From JAKJEP01 sp964580995 (GTDB lineage: Bacteria > Planctomycetota > Phycisphaerae > Sedimentisphaerales > SM23-30), in NCBI GenBank assembly GCA_964580995.1, contig CAZOMV010000091.1:1-23649 (forward strand): 23,649 nucleotides of DNA, given 5' to 3'. How positions within the stretch are numbered: position 1 is the stretch's first letter; each line of letters begins with the position of its first letter. Positions 1-7,677 of the stretch are shown piece by piece. A program made the position numbers and the translations under genes. A model generated the notes under the pieces. The model searched no databases. It worked only from the letters and a program-made list of their open reading frames with translations, and was not told the origin of the DNA.

Positions 1-2
1 AG

Positions 3-953
3 ATTGTGAGTTTGCCGGGGGCGGGAACGCTGGCGGATCCCAATGGCGGGGTGATCGCGGCGGTGCCTTATACGCTGGCGAATTACGGCAATAGGGTGCT
101 TTATACGGGGTGTCCTTATTTTAATGGGGAAGACAGCTTTGCTTTTCAGGCGGATGACGGCGGGACGGCGCCGCAGGACGGGGCATCGAATACGGCGACG
201 GTGACGGTGAATGTGGATAATCATATTTATACCACTTTTGAAATACAAACCGATAGCGTCGCCAGTTATCCGTTTCGTACCAGTGCTCACGATGTGCGGA
301 TGCAGTCGATCTATCATGCCGATGAACTGGGCGGGGCGCAGACCATAACCGCTTTGTCCCTGAATATAGATCAGGTTCCGGGGCAGACTATAAACGAATG
401 GACCATTCGCCTCCAGCATACCGATTGGAACGACTATAACAGCGGTGATACCTTTCTGGCTAGCGGCTGGACCACGGTATATCAGGGTACGGAAGCGGCG
501 GGCAGTCCAGGTTGGCGGACCTTTACCTTCCAGGTACCCTTTGTATATAATGGTACCCAAAACCTCCTGGTGGATTTCAGTTTCGATAATACGTATGCAA
601 GCAGCGATGGATGGTGTTATGTTTCGGGGACAGGCGAGGAAATCCGTTCGAGGATGCATCGGGCCGATAGTAATGAGGGTGATCCCCTGGGCTGGACCTG
701 GGCTGGCTGGTATTCTTGGTATGTGCCGAATCTAAAGCTGATTTCGACGGTAACGGCGGAGGTGATACCGGGTGATGTCAGCCGCAATTGCCGGGTGGAT
801 ATGCCGGATGCGGGGCTGCTGGCGGCGGCGTGGCTGAGTGAGGCGGGGCAGCCGGAGTACCGGGCGGAGTGTGATATTTCGCCGACGATGGATGGGGTGA
901 TTGATTTGGTGGATTTTGCAGTGCTGGTGGAGAACTGGATGAGGAGCTATTAA
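3..953 (+). CDS. Secreted cadherin-like/dockerin-type protein, 3' part only
   Basis: The reading frame is already open at the left edge, so this is the C-terminal part of a larger protein. Roughly the first 70 residues resemble a bacterial cadherin/Ig-like repeat: LPGAGTL, a YTLANYGN stretch, GEDSFAFQADDGGTAP, then ATVTVNVDN. A beta-rich, Trp/Tyr-rich module of about 170 residues follows (roughly 75-245), with no family I can name. The last 60 residues form a degenerate dockerin: GDVSRNCRVD and later DISPTMDGVIDLVDF, two calcium-loop-like segments each followed by a hydrophobic helix ending in AAW or ENW. Such tails are common on exported planctomycete proteins. It probably acts outside the cytoplasm in adhesion or polysaccharide binding, but that role is inferred from domain type. 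A stem-loop follows the stop codon directly. Confidence 0.8.
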   Translation: MVSLPGAGTLADPNGGVIAAVPYTLANYGNRVLYTGCPYFNGEDSFAFQADDGGTAPQDGASNTATVTVNVDNHIYTTFEIQTDSVASYPFRTSAHDVRMQSIYHADELGGAQTITALSLNIDQVPGQTINEWTIRLQHTDWNDYNSGDTFLASGWTTVYQGTEAAGSPGWRTFTFQVPFVYNGTQNLLVDFSFDNTYASSDGWCYVSGTGEEIRSRMHRADSNEGDPLGWTWAGWYSWYVPNLKLISTVTAEVIPGDVSRNCRVDMPDAGLLAAAWLSEAGQPEYRAECDISPTMDGVIDLVDFAVLVENWMRSY

Positions 954-990
954 GGTGTGTTTCCGGCGATAGTAGCTGGAACACCTCTTT
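954..990 (+). terminator. Possible terminator after the dockerin-type gene
   Basis: Directly after the TAA stop, GGTG...TTCC-GGC can pair with GCTGGAA-CACC across a short loop, with a 3-nt bulge and one G-T pair. A weak T-rich tail (TCTTTGTT) follows. The position is right for an intrinsic terminator, but the bulge and poor T-tract make it uncertain. Confidence 0.35.
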
Positions 991-1479
991 GTTACAGAGA
1001 TCGTCTGTTTTTCAGGCAGGTGCGGCTAGCCGCCGGCATAAAGTTCTTGACGGGGGGCGGTGTTCCATACGCCCCGAGTTGACGGGTGATTCAAAAAGGG
1101 GCCAGCCGGTTACTGGTTTGAGGTGGTGTGGCCAGATTGAATACCCACAGATATTTCAGAAAAGACCTATATATGTCCACACATAATTATTTTTAGTGAT
1201 GTATTTGATACTATCATCTGCCCTGTTCTCATATATAAGACCGTGTGTTGCGGCAAGTTGCGTATCCTACCCGGCTGAGGGAATAGTTACCCAGCCTTTC
1301 AGCAAGAAATGAATACATTCAACCCGACCAGATGGGGAAGGGGAAAGGGGGTCGTGCCGGTTTATGGCAAGGTTTGTGTCATTATTAACGCGAGAACAAA
1401 TTACTGCGGAATATTCGACAAATATGTTCCCATATTATTTTAATCAAACAGTGCTCGGCATGGTTTCTTTTGATAGCGT
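991..1479. other. Gene-poor interval, no supported feature
   Basis: I see no convincing gene here. The longest open frame (989-1186, 65 codons) has no ribosome-binding site and no recognisable protein character. The left half is GC-rich like the chromosomal genes. The right half becomes AT-rich toward the neighbouring toxin cassette, so a composition boundary runs through this stretch. Confidence 0.5.
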
Positions 1480-1839
1480 TTAAGATAGTATGCCGACAAT
1501 CACATCAATTATTTTCTTTAACGTACTTTTATCCACATAACCAAGTTGTCTTTTGATACCATTTTTATGATAAGCAAAAATATAACCACATTTAATCGCA
1601 GAAGGACTTTTTAGTCCTGTTTCTTTAAAATATGGAGAGTTTACATTGATTTCAATTTGGTAAGGATCTCCCTGCCTGATTTGAGAGGTTAACGGCACAA
1701 CAATAACATCTAATGACGATTGGTTAAAATTTGAATTCGATAACACAATTGCAGGTCGAAGCTTTCTTGCTTGCGGATCATCTTGTGGGATATGTTCTAC
1801 AAGTACAATGATTCCTGGAGAAAGAACCTTAGAACTCAT
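1480..1839 (-). CDS. PemK/MazF-family toxin, putative endoribonuclease
   Basis: This 119-residue protein has the usual length of MazF/PemK toxins, which are sequence-specific mRNA-cleaving endoribonucleases kept inactive by a cognate antitoxin. Family features visible are an N-terminal beta-strand with PGIIVLVEH, the KLRPAIVLS segment (R28, P29), DVIVVPLTS (T51, S52), a central GLKSPSAIKC segment (about 75-84), and a closing RQLGYVDKSTLKKI helix region. Its ATG overlaps the stop of the preceding small gene as ATGA, which indicates translational coupling, as expected for an antitoxin-toxin pair. It is the last gene of a three-gene leftward cassette. The AT-rich composition contrasts with the GC-rich genes at 3134-8558 and suggests acquisition by transfer. 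Toxin activity is inferred from family membership. Confidence 0.82.
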   Translation of the reverse strand: MSSKVLSPGIIVLVEHIPQDDPQARKLRPAIVLSNSNFNQSSLDVIVVPLTSQIRQGDPYQIEINVNSPYFKETGLKSPSAIKCGYIFAYHKNGIKRQLGYVDKSTLKKIIDVIVGILS

Positions 1840-2129
1840 AAAGGTTGCCCGTCCTCCAAGGTGTATATGTCTTCCTCGGGATTATCCCAAAAACTAAGGG
1901 ATCCGCTGAACCTCGAACACTCATAAGAAGAAAATTCATCTTCGTTAGCAACATGATCTCTTATAGAGGATGTAGAAGATTTAATAGTAAAATAAATACT
2001 ATTTTGAGTGATTTCAGTGTTATGACTGTGCGTTGTTTCTGTAAACGTTTTATCCAAATATTCTTGTACCGGGGACGAATATTGGGAAAATAATCCTGCA
2101 GAGCTTAAAAAATTAGGTAGTGCAGACAT
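1836..2129 (-). CDS. Small acidic protein, probable antitoxin of the PemK/MazF toxin
   Basis: I do not recognise a family. The start chosen is the ATG at 2129, preceded by GGAGG with about 9 nt spacing. It begins one base after the stop codon of the upstream gene, giving 97 residues (MSALPNFLSS...EDGQPL). A longer reading from 2258 would overlap the upstream gene and lacks this ribosome site. The protein is Ser/Thr-rich and polar in the middle. It ends in an acidic, aromatic tail (FWDNPEEDIYTLEDG), the sort of segment by which many MazE-type antitoxins occupy the MazF groove. There is no obvious N-terminal DNA-binding fold. Position, size, acidic tail and ATGA overlap with the toxin gene support the antitoxin role by inference. 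Confidence 0.6.
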   Translation of the reverse strand: MSALPNFLSSAGLFSQYSSPVQEYLDKTFTETTHSHNTEITQNSIYFTIKSSTSSIRDHVANEDEFSSYECSRFSGSLSFWDNPEEDIYTLEDGQPL

Positions 2130-2130
2130 A

Positions 2131-2886
2131 TTAAGTTTCCTCCGGACAATTAAGAAAATCTGGTAAATTATTTTTAATGTAAATATTTGCATTTGCAATA
2201 ATATTGACAATATGGTTTTCATCAAGGTCTTGTTCGACAGAACGATTATTGAAATCAATCACAACCTTAATGCCATGACCAGCAGTCGAAGCCGTTTGTC
2301 CTGACGGTAATAAAGCTTTTTTTACAACAGATTCAATGGAAACAACTCTATTATAATCATCAGTACACAAATTAAATCTCAAAAATATTTCACCATCATC
2401 AGGAATTTTATCTTGAGCGATATGAGTGAATCGTTCTCGAATCAATGGAACACTCGAACCGGTATCGACCGAATAATATCTTTCATCAATATAGCCAACC
2501 CGTAAAATTTTTTTGTTGTGGATATGGTTCTTAAAACAATTTACAATTTTTATTATATCTGACTTATCTGGCACATTGCAAATTTCTTTGTCTTGAAAAG
2601 CAGCAAGTTTCAGTGGGAAGTTTAGTTCCATTCCAAATTGACCGATAACAAGGGTTTTTTGTTCCACTTCACCTTGTCCGAAAATGGTAAATTTTTTCCT
2701 AATCGAAAATTCGCTGGGCGATTCCACAAGGCTTTCAAATAAATTGGGGTACTTATTTTTCAATTCTCGACCAAGTTCAAATAAATGAGTAGTTTCTACA
2801 GAAAGCTCTATAAGGGGCATAACATTAAAGGCTATTTTAACAAAATTTTGATCAATTAAATTATCTTTAAAACAATAAGTACACAT
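2131..2886 (-). CDS. Hypothetical protein, first gene of the toxin cassette (TIGR04255-like?)
   Basis: This 251-residue soluble protein has no signal peptide or membrane segment. I cannot assign it firmly. The segments KILRVGYIDERYY near the middle and GIKVVIDFNN toward the C-terminus are reminiscent of the TIGR04255 family, a sporadically distributed group of unknown function, but this is memory-based and weak. The annotated ATG has only a weak upstream AGGG; an internal ATG at residue 23 is an alternative start. The gene ends 1 nt before the antitoxin-like gene and shares its low GC content, so the three were probably acquired and are expressed together. A role as a third component (regulator or chaperone of the toxin-antitoxin pair) or as an independent cargo gene is possible but untested. 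Confidence 0.6.
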   Translation of the reverse strand: MCTYCFKDNLIDQNFVKIAFNVMPLIELSVETTHLFELGRELKNKYPNLFESLVESPSEFSIRKKFTIFGQGEVEQKTLVIGQFGMELNFPLKLAAFQDKEICNVPDKSDIIKIVNCFKNHIHNKKILRVGYIDERYYSVDTGSSVPLIRERFTHIAQDKIPDDGEIFLRFNLCTDDYNRVVSIESVVKKALLPSGQTASTAGHGIKVVIDFNNRSVEQDLDENHIVNIIANANIYIKNNLPDFLNCPEET

Positions 2887-3133
2887 TATTAAACTACCCT
2901 AGTACTCTGAATCACATTAAGAATCCACATAGAAGCTACATAATCTTCTTTACCACAATATTTTAATATATTATCGACTTAAAAGCAATAAGATATTAAA
3001 CATGTTTTATCGGTGATTGTAAGTATAATTGGGGATTGAAGTTATAAAAAGGGGGGATTGGGCTTGCTTATGGGGGGGAAGGTTGGGAAAATAGCGGGAA
3101 AGGTACATAGAAACCAAGTCGAAGGAGTATGTT
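2887..3133. other. Divergent intergenic region with short palindrome and G-rich run
   Basis: This 247-bp gap separates the leftward toxin cassette from the rightward Tat-protein gene. It holds a 10-bp palindrome TAATATATTA at 2964-2973, a possible operator for the cassette. It also holds a TATAAT at 3024-3029 and a G-run cluster at 3051-3087. Confidence 0.45.
3024..3029 (+). promoter_or_regulatory. Candidate -10 box for the Tat-exported protein gene
   Basis: A perfect TATAAT lies about 105 nt upstream of the ATG at 3134. I see no good -35 hexamer at 16-18 nt spacing. It is plausible as a promoter only because no better one lies in the gap. Confidence 0.3.
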
Positions 3134-4696
3134 ATGAAGAGTAGAAATTTCCTTTCCGGGTGTTCCCAGTGTGGTTTGGATCGGCGTCAGTTTTTGGCGG
3201 GGTGTGCGAAGTGCGTGGGTGCGGTGGGGCTGCTAGGCGGGGCGGAGTGGCTAGGGGCGGCGGAGGCGGGCGAGAAGGTGCGGATCCGGGTGATTTATGC
3301 GCTGCATGATGTGGTCCAGCCGGGGCCGGACTGGCCGAATGTGGGGTATAATTTCGGGCCGGTGATGGAGCGGATCAATCAGGAGCTGGCGAAGGGGTGT
3401 CCGGGGTTTGAATTTGTCAGCTCGATGGCGAACGGGGCGGAGCAGGCGCAGAAGATTGCGGAGGAGGATAAGGCAGGGGCGATCGACGGGTATCTGGTGT
3501 ACCAGATGAACTGCTGGAACCCGGTGGTGCAAACGATGGTGGGAACGGACAAGCCGGTGCTGTATGCGGATTATCAGTATGCCGGCAGCGGGGGGTTTCT
3601 GGTGTATTCGGCTGGGCTGATGCGGGGGCAGACGGCGAATTTCGGCTTTGTGGCATCCTCGAACATGAAGGACGTGGTGGAGGCGGTGAAGTGTTTTTCG
3701 CTGGTGAAGAAAGGCGGGACGGTATCTGATTTTGCGGCGGCGGTGCGGGCGGTGCGGATAGCGGGGACGGCCAAGACGGGCGGGCTGGGAGGTCGTCCGG
3801 ACCCGGTGAAATGCCTGACGCCAGCGGAATGGCAGGAGAAGATCAAGGCGACGAAGATTCTGGCGATTCGGGACCAGAATGCCGGGCCGGCGGAAGCGAT
3901 GATGGGGATACCGGTGGAGAATGTGTCGTTTGCGGAATTGAACGAGGCGTGGGGAAAGGCGGATCAGGAGCAGGTCAAGGCGATCGTGGACGGGTGGGAG
4001 AAGACAGCGGCGAAGATCGACGGGGTGCCGCGCAAGACGCTGGAGGAGTCGGCGGCGATGTACCTGGCGGAGAAGGCGGTGCTGCAAAAGCATCAGGCCA
4101 ATGCGATTACGATCAACTGCCTGGGCGGATTTTACGGCGGGCATATTCATGCGTATCCGTGCCTGGGATTTTATGAATTGAACAATGAAGGGCTGGTCGG
4201 GGGGTGCGAGTGCGATGTGCCGTCGGCGGCGACGATGGTGGCATTCACGACGCTGACACAGGGGCGGCCGGGGTATATTTCGGATCCGGTGATCGACACG
4301 GCGAAGCGGCAGATTATTTACGCCCATTGCGTCTCGCACAACCGGCCGTTTGGTCCGCAGGGCCAGTCCAATCCCTATGAAATCCTGACCCATTCGGAGG
4401 ACCGGCAGGGGGCGGCGGTGCGTTCGATTTTGCCGGTGGGGTATATGACGACGACGCTGGAGATTGCGCCGGGGCGGAAGGAGATTCTCTTCCATCAGGG
4501 CAAGGCGGTGGCGAATGATCCCGATGACCGGGCCTGCCGGACGAAGCTGGCGGCGGAGCCGGTGGGCGACATCGAGAAGCTCTTTACGATGTGGGATCAG
4601 TGGGGCTGGCACCGGGTGACATTTTACGGCGATTTGAAGGAACCGGTGTTTGCCCTGGCGGATGCCATCGGCTGGAAGGTGGTGGAGGAGGCGTAA
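3134..4696 (+). CDS. Tat-exported sugar-isomerase-like protein
   Basis: This 520-residue protein starts at an ATG preceded by GAAGGAG. The N-terminus carries a twin-arginine signal, DRRQFLAG (R17, R18), followed by a Gly/Ala-rich hydrophobic stretch ending near AAEAG (about residue 45). Export as a folded, possibly metal-bound protein is therefore expected. The mature part looks like the L-fucose/L-arabinose isomerase-type fold: alternating alpha/beta in the N-terminal half, a C-terminal half with GGFYGGHIHAYPCLGF, and CECDVPSA near residue 360. I cannot confirm active-site residues, and the substrate is unknown. Two CxxC pairs (C10/C13 and C24/C27) flank the RR motif, which is unusual for a cleavable signal. 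Codon use is strongly biased to G-ending codons. A strong terminator follows, so the next gene is probably a separate unit. Fold assignment moderate; Tat signal confident. Confidence 0.7.
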   Translation: MKSRNFLSGCSQCGLDRRQFLAGCAKCVGAVGLLGGAEWLGAAEAGEKVRIRVIYALHDVVQPGPDWPNVGYNFGPVMERINQELAKGCPGFEFVSSMANGAEQAQKIAEEDKAGAIDGYLVYQMNCWNPVVQTMVGTDKPVLYADYQYAGSGGFLVYSAGLMRGQTANFGFVASSNMKDVVEAVKCFSLVKKGGTVSDFAAAVRAVRIAGTAKTGGLGGRPDPVKCLTPAEWQEKIKATKILAIRDQNAGPAEAMMGIPVENVSFAELNEAWGKADQEQVKAIVDGWEKTAAKIDGVPRKTLEESAAMYLAEKAVLQKHQANAITINCLGGFYGGHIHAYPCLGFYELNNEGLVGGCECDVPSAATMVAFTTLTQGRPGYISDPVIDTAKRQIIYAHCVSHNRPFGPQGQSNPYEILTHSEDRQGAAVRSILPVGYMTTTLEIAPGRKEILFHQGKAVANDPDDRACRTKLAAEPVGDIEKLFTMWDQWGWHRVTFYGDLKEPVFALADAIGWKVVEEA

Positions 4697-4732
4697 GGGC
4701 CGAGTTTCGAGTGACGGTTAAAATAGCCGGAC

Positions 4733-4770
4733 AGGGCGGTATGATTTCTAGTACCGCCCTTTTCTATTTC
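4733..4770 (+). terminator. Rho-independent terminator after the Tat-protein gene
   Basis: A perfect 9-bp stem pairs AGGGCGGTA (4733-4741) with TACCGCCCT (4752-4760) around a 10-nt loop and runs into TTTCTATTT. It lies 36 nt after the stop at 4696 and before the next ribosome-binding site at about 4782. Confidence 0.85.
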
Positions 4771-4800
4771 ATAACCAGATAAGGAAGGAAACGGATCGAA

Positions 4801-7497
4801 ATGAAGACAATGAGATGGTTTTCAGCATTATTAGTATCCCTGTTGGCCATATCGCTGTATGCAGATGAATCCAGGGTTGCGCCCGGCGGCAGTCAGGACA
4901 AGCCGCTTACCAGCCTGTCTCAGCCAAATCCCATGAATCTGGCCGCGGACCTGAGCCAATGGATTGTCAATATCGATCAGGGCGGTACGAAGATCAGCCT
5001 GGCCGGGGATGACAACGGTATGGTGATGGACGTGACTGCCGATGGCGGTCAGGAAGATTATCCCAAAGCGCATCGGGCCTTCGCCCAGCCGCAGGATTGG
5101 CGTGACTATACCCGGCTGAATCTGCGGCTGCGTGTCGTCTGCGACGATCCGGCGGTTCGTCACAAAATGATCGCGCCGGTTTTTTACGATGAGCACACCC
5201 GCTGGGAAGATAGGGAAGGCCGGCCCATGAAGCAGCAGGTGGTTTCGCGGGTGCTGCCGGTAAACCAGTGGATTGATTGGAGCATCTGGCTGGGGGAGAT
5301 TCAATGTTCGGCAATCCGTCAATTCGTTCTCTATTTGTATGAACTGCCGCCCGCCCAGGTGCACCACTATCGCTGGGAAATAGCCCGGCTGGAACTGGAG
5401 AAGATCGACGGCGCCCTGGACACCATTGCCTTTCCCCGCGTCCTGCGCGAGGGTGCGGCCGGCCAGCCGGTCGGCAGCGTGAGTACCGGGGATGGCTTGC
5501 AACTGGAGATTGACAGTGCGGGTGAGCTGGCCCGCGTGGCGGTTGATGGAAAGACCATCGGCGCCGCCGGTGACACCTGCCTGTCCGGCCTGCTGGTGCG
5601 GGATGCAACCACAAATGATCCGCCCCGGATGATCGGCGGGCGGTTGGAACAGGCCGGCGGGGAAATCAGACAGGCGGCGGAAGTAGGCGAGCTGGGCCTG
5701 ACTATAAACGCCAGCTATCGGGCGCAGGCCGGCTATATCGAGATCGCCGGTACGGTCGCCGACCGGCAGAACCGGGACCGTGCCATCACCATCTATTTCG
5801 CGGTGCCGGCGGCTGAAGGCCCTTGGAAATGGTGGGACAGTGCGGCAGCGGCGCGGAGCGGCCACGGCGAGCTGGTCGAGCTAAGCTGCCTGGAAACCGG
5901 CATGGATTACGGCCTCAACGGCTGCCACTCCCGGTACCCGCTGGGCGCCATTACCCTGCCCGGCAGTGCCGGATTGACGCTGGCGATTCGCATGGATGAG
6001 CCGGTTGTCCACCGCATCGCCTACAATCCGCGTTTGCATCTGTTTTATCTGGCGATCGATTTTGGATTGGTACCCGAGCGGCGCGTCGATGGGCGCCCCC
6101 TCTCCGAAGCACCGTTTCGCATCCTGCTCTATCGCCACGATCCGGCCTGGGGATTCCGGTCTGCCCTGCAGCGCTACTACGAATACTTCCCGGGCTTCTT
6201 CACCAAACGAGCTGCCAAGGAGGGCGGCTGGTATGTTTGGGGCGATATGAGCCAAACCGAGGGGGCACTTGAGGCGGGCCTGGGCTTCCATTGGGGCCCG
6301 GCCGGGGCGGAAGCCGTCCAGTGGGACAATACGCATGGACCCCTGGCGCTATTCTATATTGAGCCGCAAACCTACCAGCAGACCATGGAGGACTTCGACC
6401 GCCAGCCGGATGTTGACGAAGTGCTCGAACGCCTACGTAAGCTCGAGCAGGGCGATCCGGAGGAACTGGCCCGGGTCGCCAGCCAGCCCTACCGTGTCTA
6501 TCCGGTAAGCACAACCGGGGGCAGTCTAGAAAAAAATATTCAAGCGACCGCTCAGATCGTAATGGATTCACTTAATCACGACCTGGCCGGCCGGCCCTAT
6601 TGCATCATCGGCCAGTTCGAATGGATGCAAAAGAGCAAGTGGGGAGCGATTCTCTCGTGTAACCTGGCGCCCGGGATCCCAAACGGCAAGGGACAGATGA
6701 ACCTGCAACAAATTATCGGCCCGGCGCTGCGGGATATTGAGACGGCGGGTGCCCGCTACGACGGCATCGGCCTGGACTCACTGGGCGGCTATGGCACGCA
6801 CTCCATGGTCAACTACCGCCGTGCGCACTTCCCCTACAGCAAATTCCCGCTGAGTTTCTCAGCCATCGACTATACGCCGGTCCAGGTGGCGGCCTTCACC
6901 ACCGTGGAATGGCTCGGCACTCTAGCGGAAAGCGTACATGCCGAAGGCAAAATTCTTATGGCCAATTGCTCCTGGTACATGACCCCCGGCTGGCTGACCT
7001 TTGCCGCTCCGTACCTCGATGTCTTCGGTGCCGAAGCGGTGGAATTCGCCGATCCTGACTTCATTCGTGCCCTCGCCTATCGCAAGCCCTGCACCGATCT
7101 GCCCTATACCCCGCGGCCTGCCTGGGAAGTGGCACGCCACTGGCTGCACGCCATCCATCCCGGACACGGCAACGACCTAAAGATGATGCAGGGCTGTGCC
7201 GGGCTGCTGCGCGACCTGATTGCCGCCGGCTGGGAGCCGATTACCGGCGCAGGGGTAAGCCCGGAGACGGTGTGTGTGGAACGCTATGGCGGGGGCCGCC
7301 GCATCTATCTCGTTCTCCACAACCCAGCCGATCAGCCCGCCGCCGCGCAGGTACGGCTGGACCGGGAAATCCTGGGAGAAGGGGACTATGACGCTGTGGT
7401 GTTGCCGGGAGACCAACTGATAACCATCAAAAATAGCGGGGCTGAGGTCTCGCTGGCACCGAAAGAGACCCTGGTGCTTGCTCTGACTCGACGGTAA
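4801..7497 (+). CDS. Large secreted glycoside-hydrolase-like protein
   Basis: An 898-residue protein starts at an ATG with AAGGAAGG about 12 nt upstream. A classical Sec signal peptide (MKTMRWFSALLVSLLAISLYA, roughly residues 1-21) places it in the periplasm or outside. Residues about 50-205 look like a beta-sandwich carbohydrate-binding region with many Trp/Tyr. A second beta-rich region (about 220-460) precedes a catalytic-type TIM barrel (about 470-830), with DGIGLDSLGG (D654, D659), GKILMANCSWY and VFGAEAVEF. Acidic residues after barrel strands of this form are typical of clan-D-like alpha-glycosidases (GH31/GH36 relatives) and related putative hydrolases. I cannot name the family or substrate. 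The C-terminal 80 residues look like a small beta-domain. The neighbouring isomerase-like gene suggests carbohydrate use. An in-frame coding-like tail follows the stop codon. Confidence 0.75.
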   Translation: MKTMRWFSALLVSLLAISLYADESRVAPGGSQDKPLTSLSQPNPMNLAADLSQWIVNIDQGGTKISLAGDDNGMVMDVTADGGQEDYPKAHRAFAQPQDWRDYTRLNLRLRVVCDDPAVRHKMIAPVFYDEHTRWEDREGRPMKQQVVSRVLPVNQWIDWSIWLGEIQCSAIRQFVLYLYELPPAQVHHYRWEIARLELEKIDGALDTIAFPRVLREGAAGQPVGSVSTGDGLQLEIDSAGELARVAVDGKTIGAAGDTCLSGLLVRDATTNDPPRMIGGRLEQAGGEIRQAAEVGELGLTINASYRAQAGYIEIAGTVADRQNRDRAITIYFAVPAAEGPWKWWDSAAAARSGHGELVELSCLETGMDYGLNGCHSRYPLGAITLPGSAGLTLAIRMDEPVVHRIAYNPRLHLFYLAIDFGLVPERRVDGRPLSEAPFRILLYRHDPAWGFRSALQRYYEYFPGFFTKRAAKEGGWYVWGDMSQTEGALEAGLGFHWGPAGAEAVQWDNTHGPLALFYIEPQTYQQTMEDFDRQPDVDEVLERLRKLEQGDPEELARVASQPYRVYPVSTTGGSLEKNIQATAQIVMDSLNHDLAGRPYCIIGQFEWMQKSKWGAILSCNLAPGIPNGKGQMNLQQIIGPALRDIETAGARYDGIGLDSLGGYGTHSMVNYRRAHFPYSKFPLSFSAIDYTPVQVAAFTTVEWLGTLAESVHAEGKILMANCSWYMTPGWLTFAAPYLDVFGAEAVEFADPDFIRALAYRKPCTDLPYTPRPAWEVARHWLHAIHPGHGNDLKMMQGCAGLLRDLIAAGWEPITGAGVSPETVCVERYGGGRRIYLVLHNPADQPAAAQVRLDREILGEGDYDAVVLPGDQLITIKNSGAEVSLAPKETLVLALTRR

Positions 7498-7677
7498 AAA
7501 CTTGCAGGGAAATTTAACGTCCGGCATAATTTCCGTGCTGTACAGTATCGAACTGATAAACTCCATTTTAAAGGATTCCGTTCTGCTAACGACCAATGGG
7601 AAAATCACTTGAAGGTACATGAGGGCTATGAGATGCGGGTGGTTCGTTCGAGGGATTTGTTGAACTGGCGGCCCTAA
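7498..7677 (+). pseudogene. Possible coding remnant downstream of the hydrolase gene
   Basis: Directly after the TAA at 7495 the same frame stays open for 59 more codons, up to a TAA at 7675-7677 that overlaps the convergent radical SAM stop. The tail ends HEGYEMRVVRSRDLLNWRP. RSRDLLNW resembles the SRDLVNW-type segment common in GH43-like and other sugar-active beta-propellers. There is no start codon with a ribosome site, so if real it is a remnant or the tail of a disrupted gene. An open stretch this long can occur by chance. Confidence 0.25.

Noticed and set aside
2130..2258. Extended N-terminus for the antitoxin-like gene from an upstream ATG
   Set aside because: It would overlap the upstream gene by over 120 nt, whereas GGAGG sits at normal distance before the ATG at 2129.
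3251..4612. Long open frame (453 codons) antisense to the Tat-exported protein gene
   Set aside because: It is extremely rich in Arg, His and Pro, has no ribosome site, and is explained by the G-ending codon bias of the real gene on the other strand.
4831..5865. Open frame of 344 codons antisense to the hydrolase gene
   Set aside because: It lies wholly inside a gene with a signal peptide and domain structure on the plus strand, and shows no recognisable protein features of its own.
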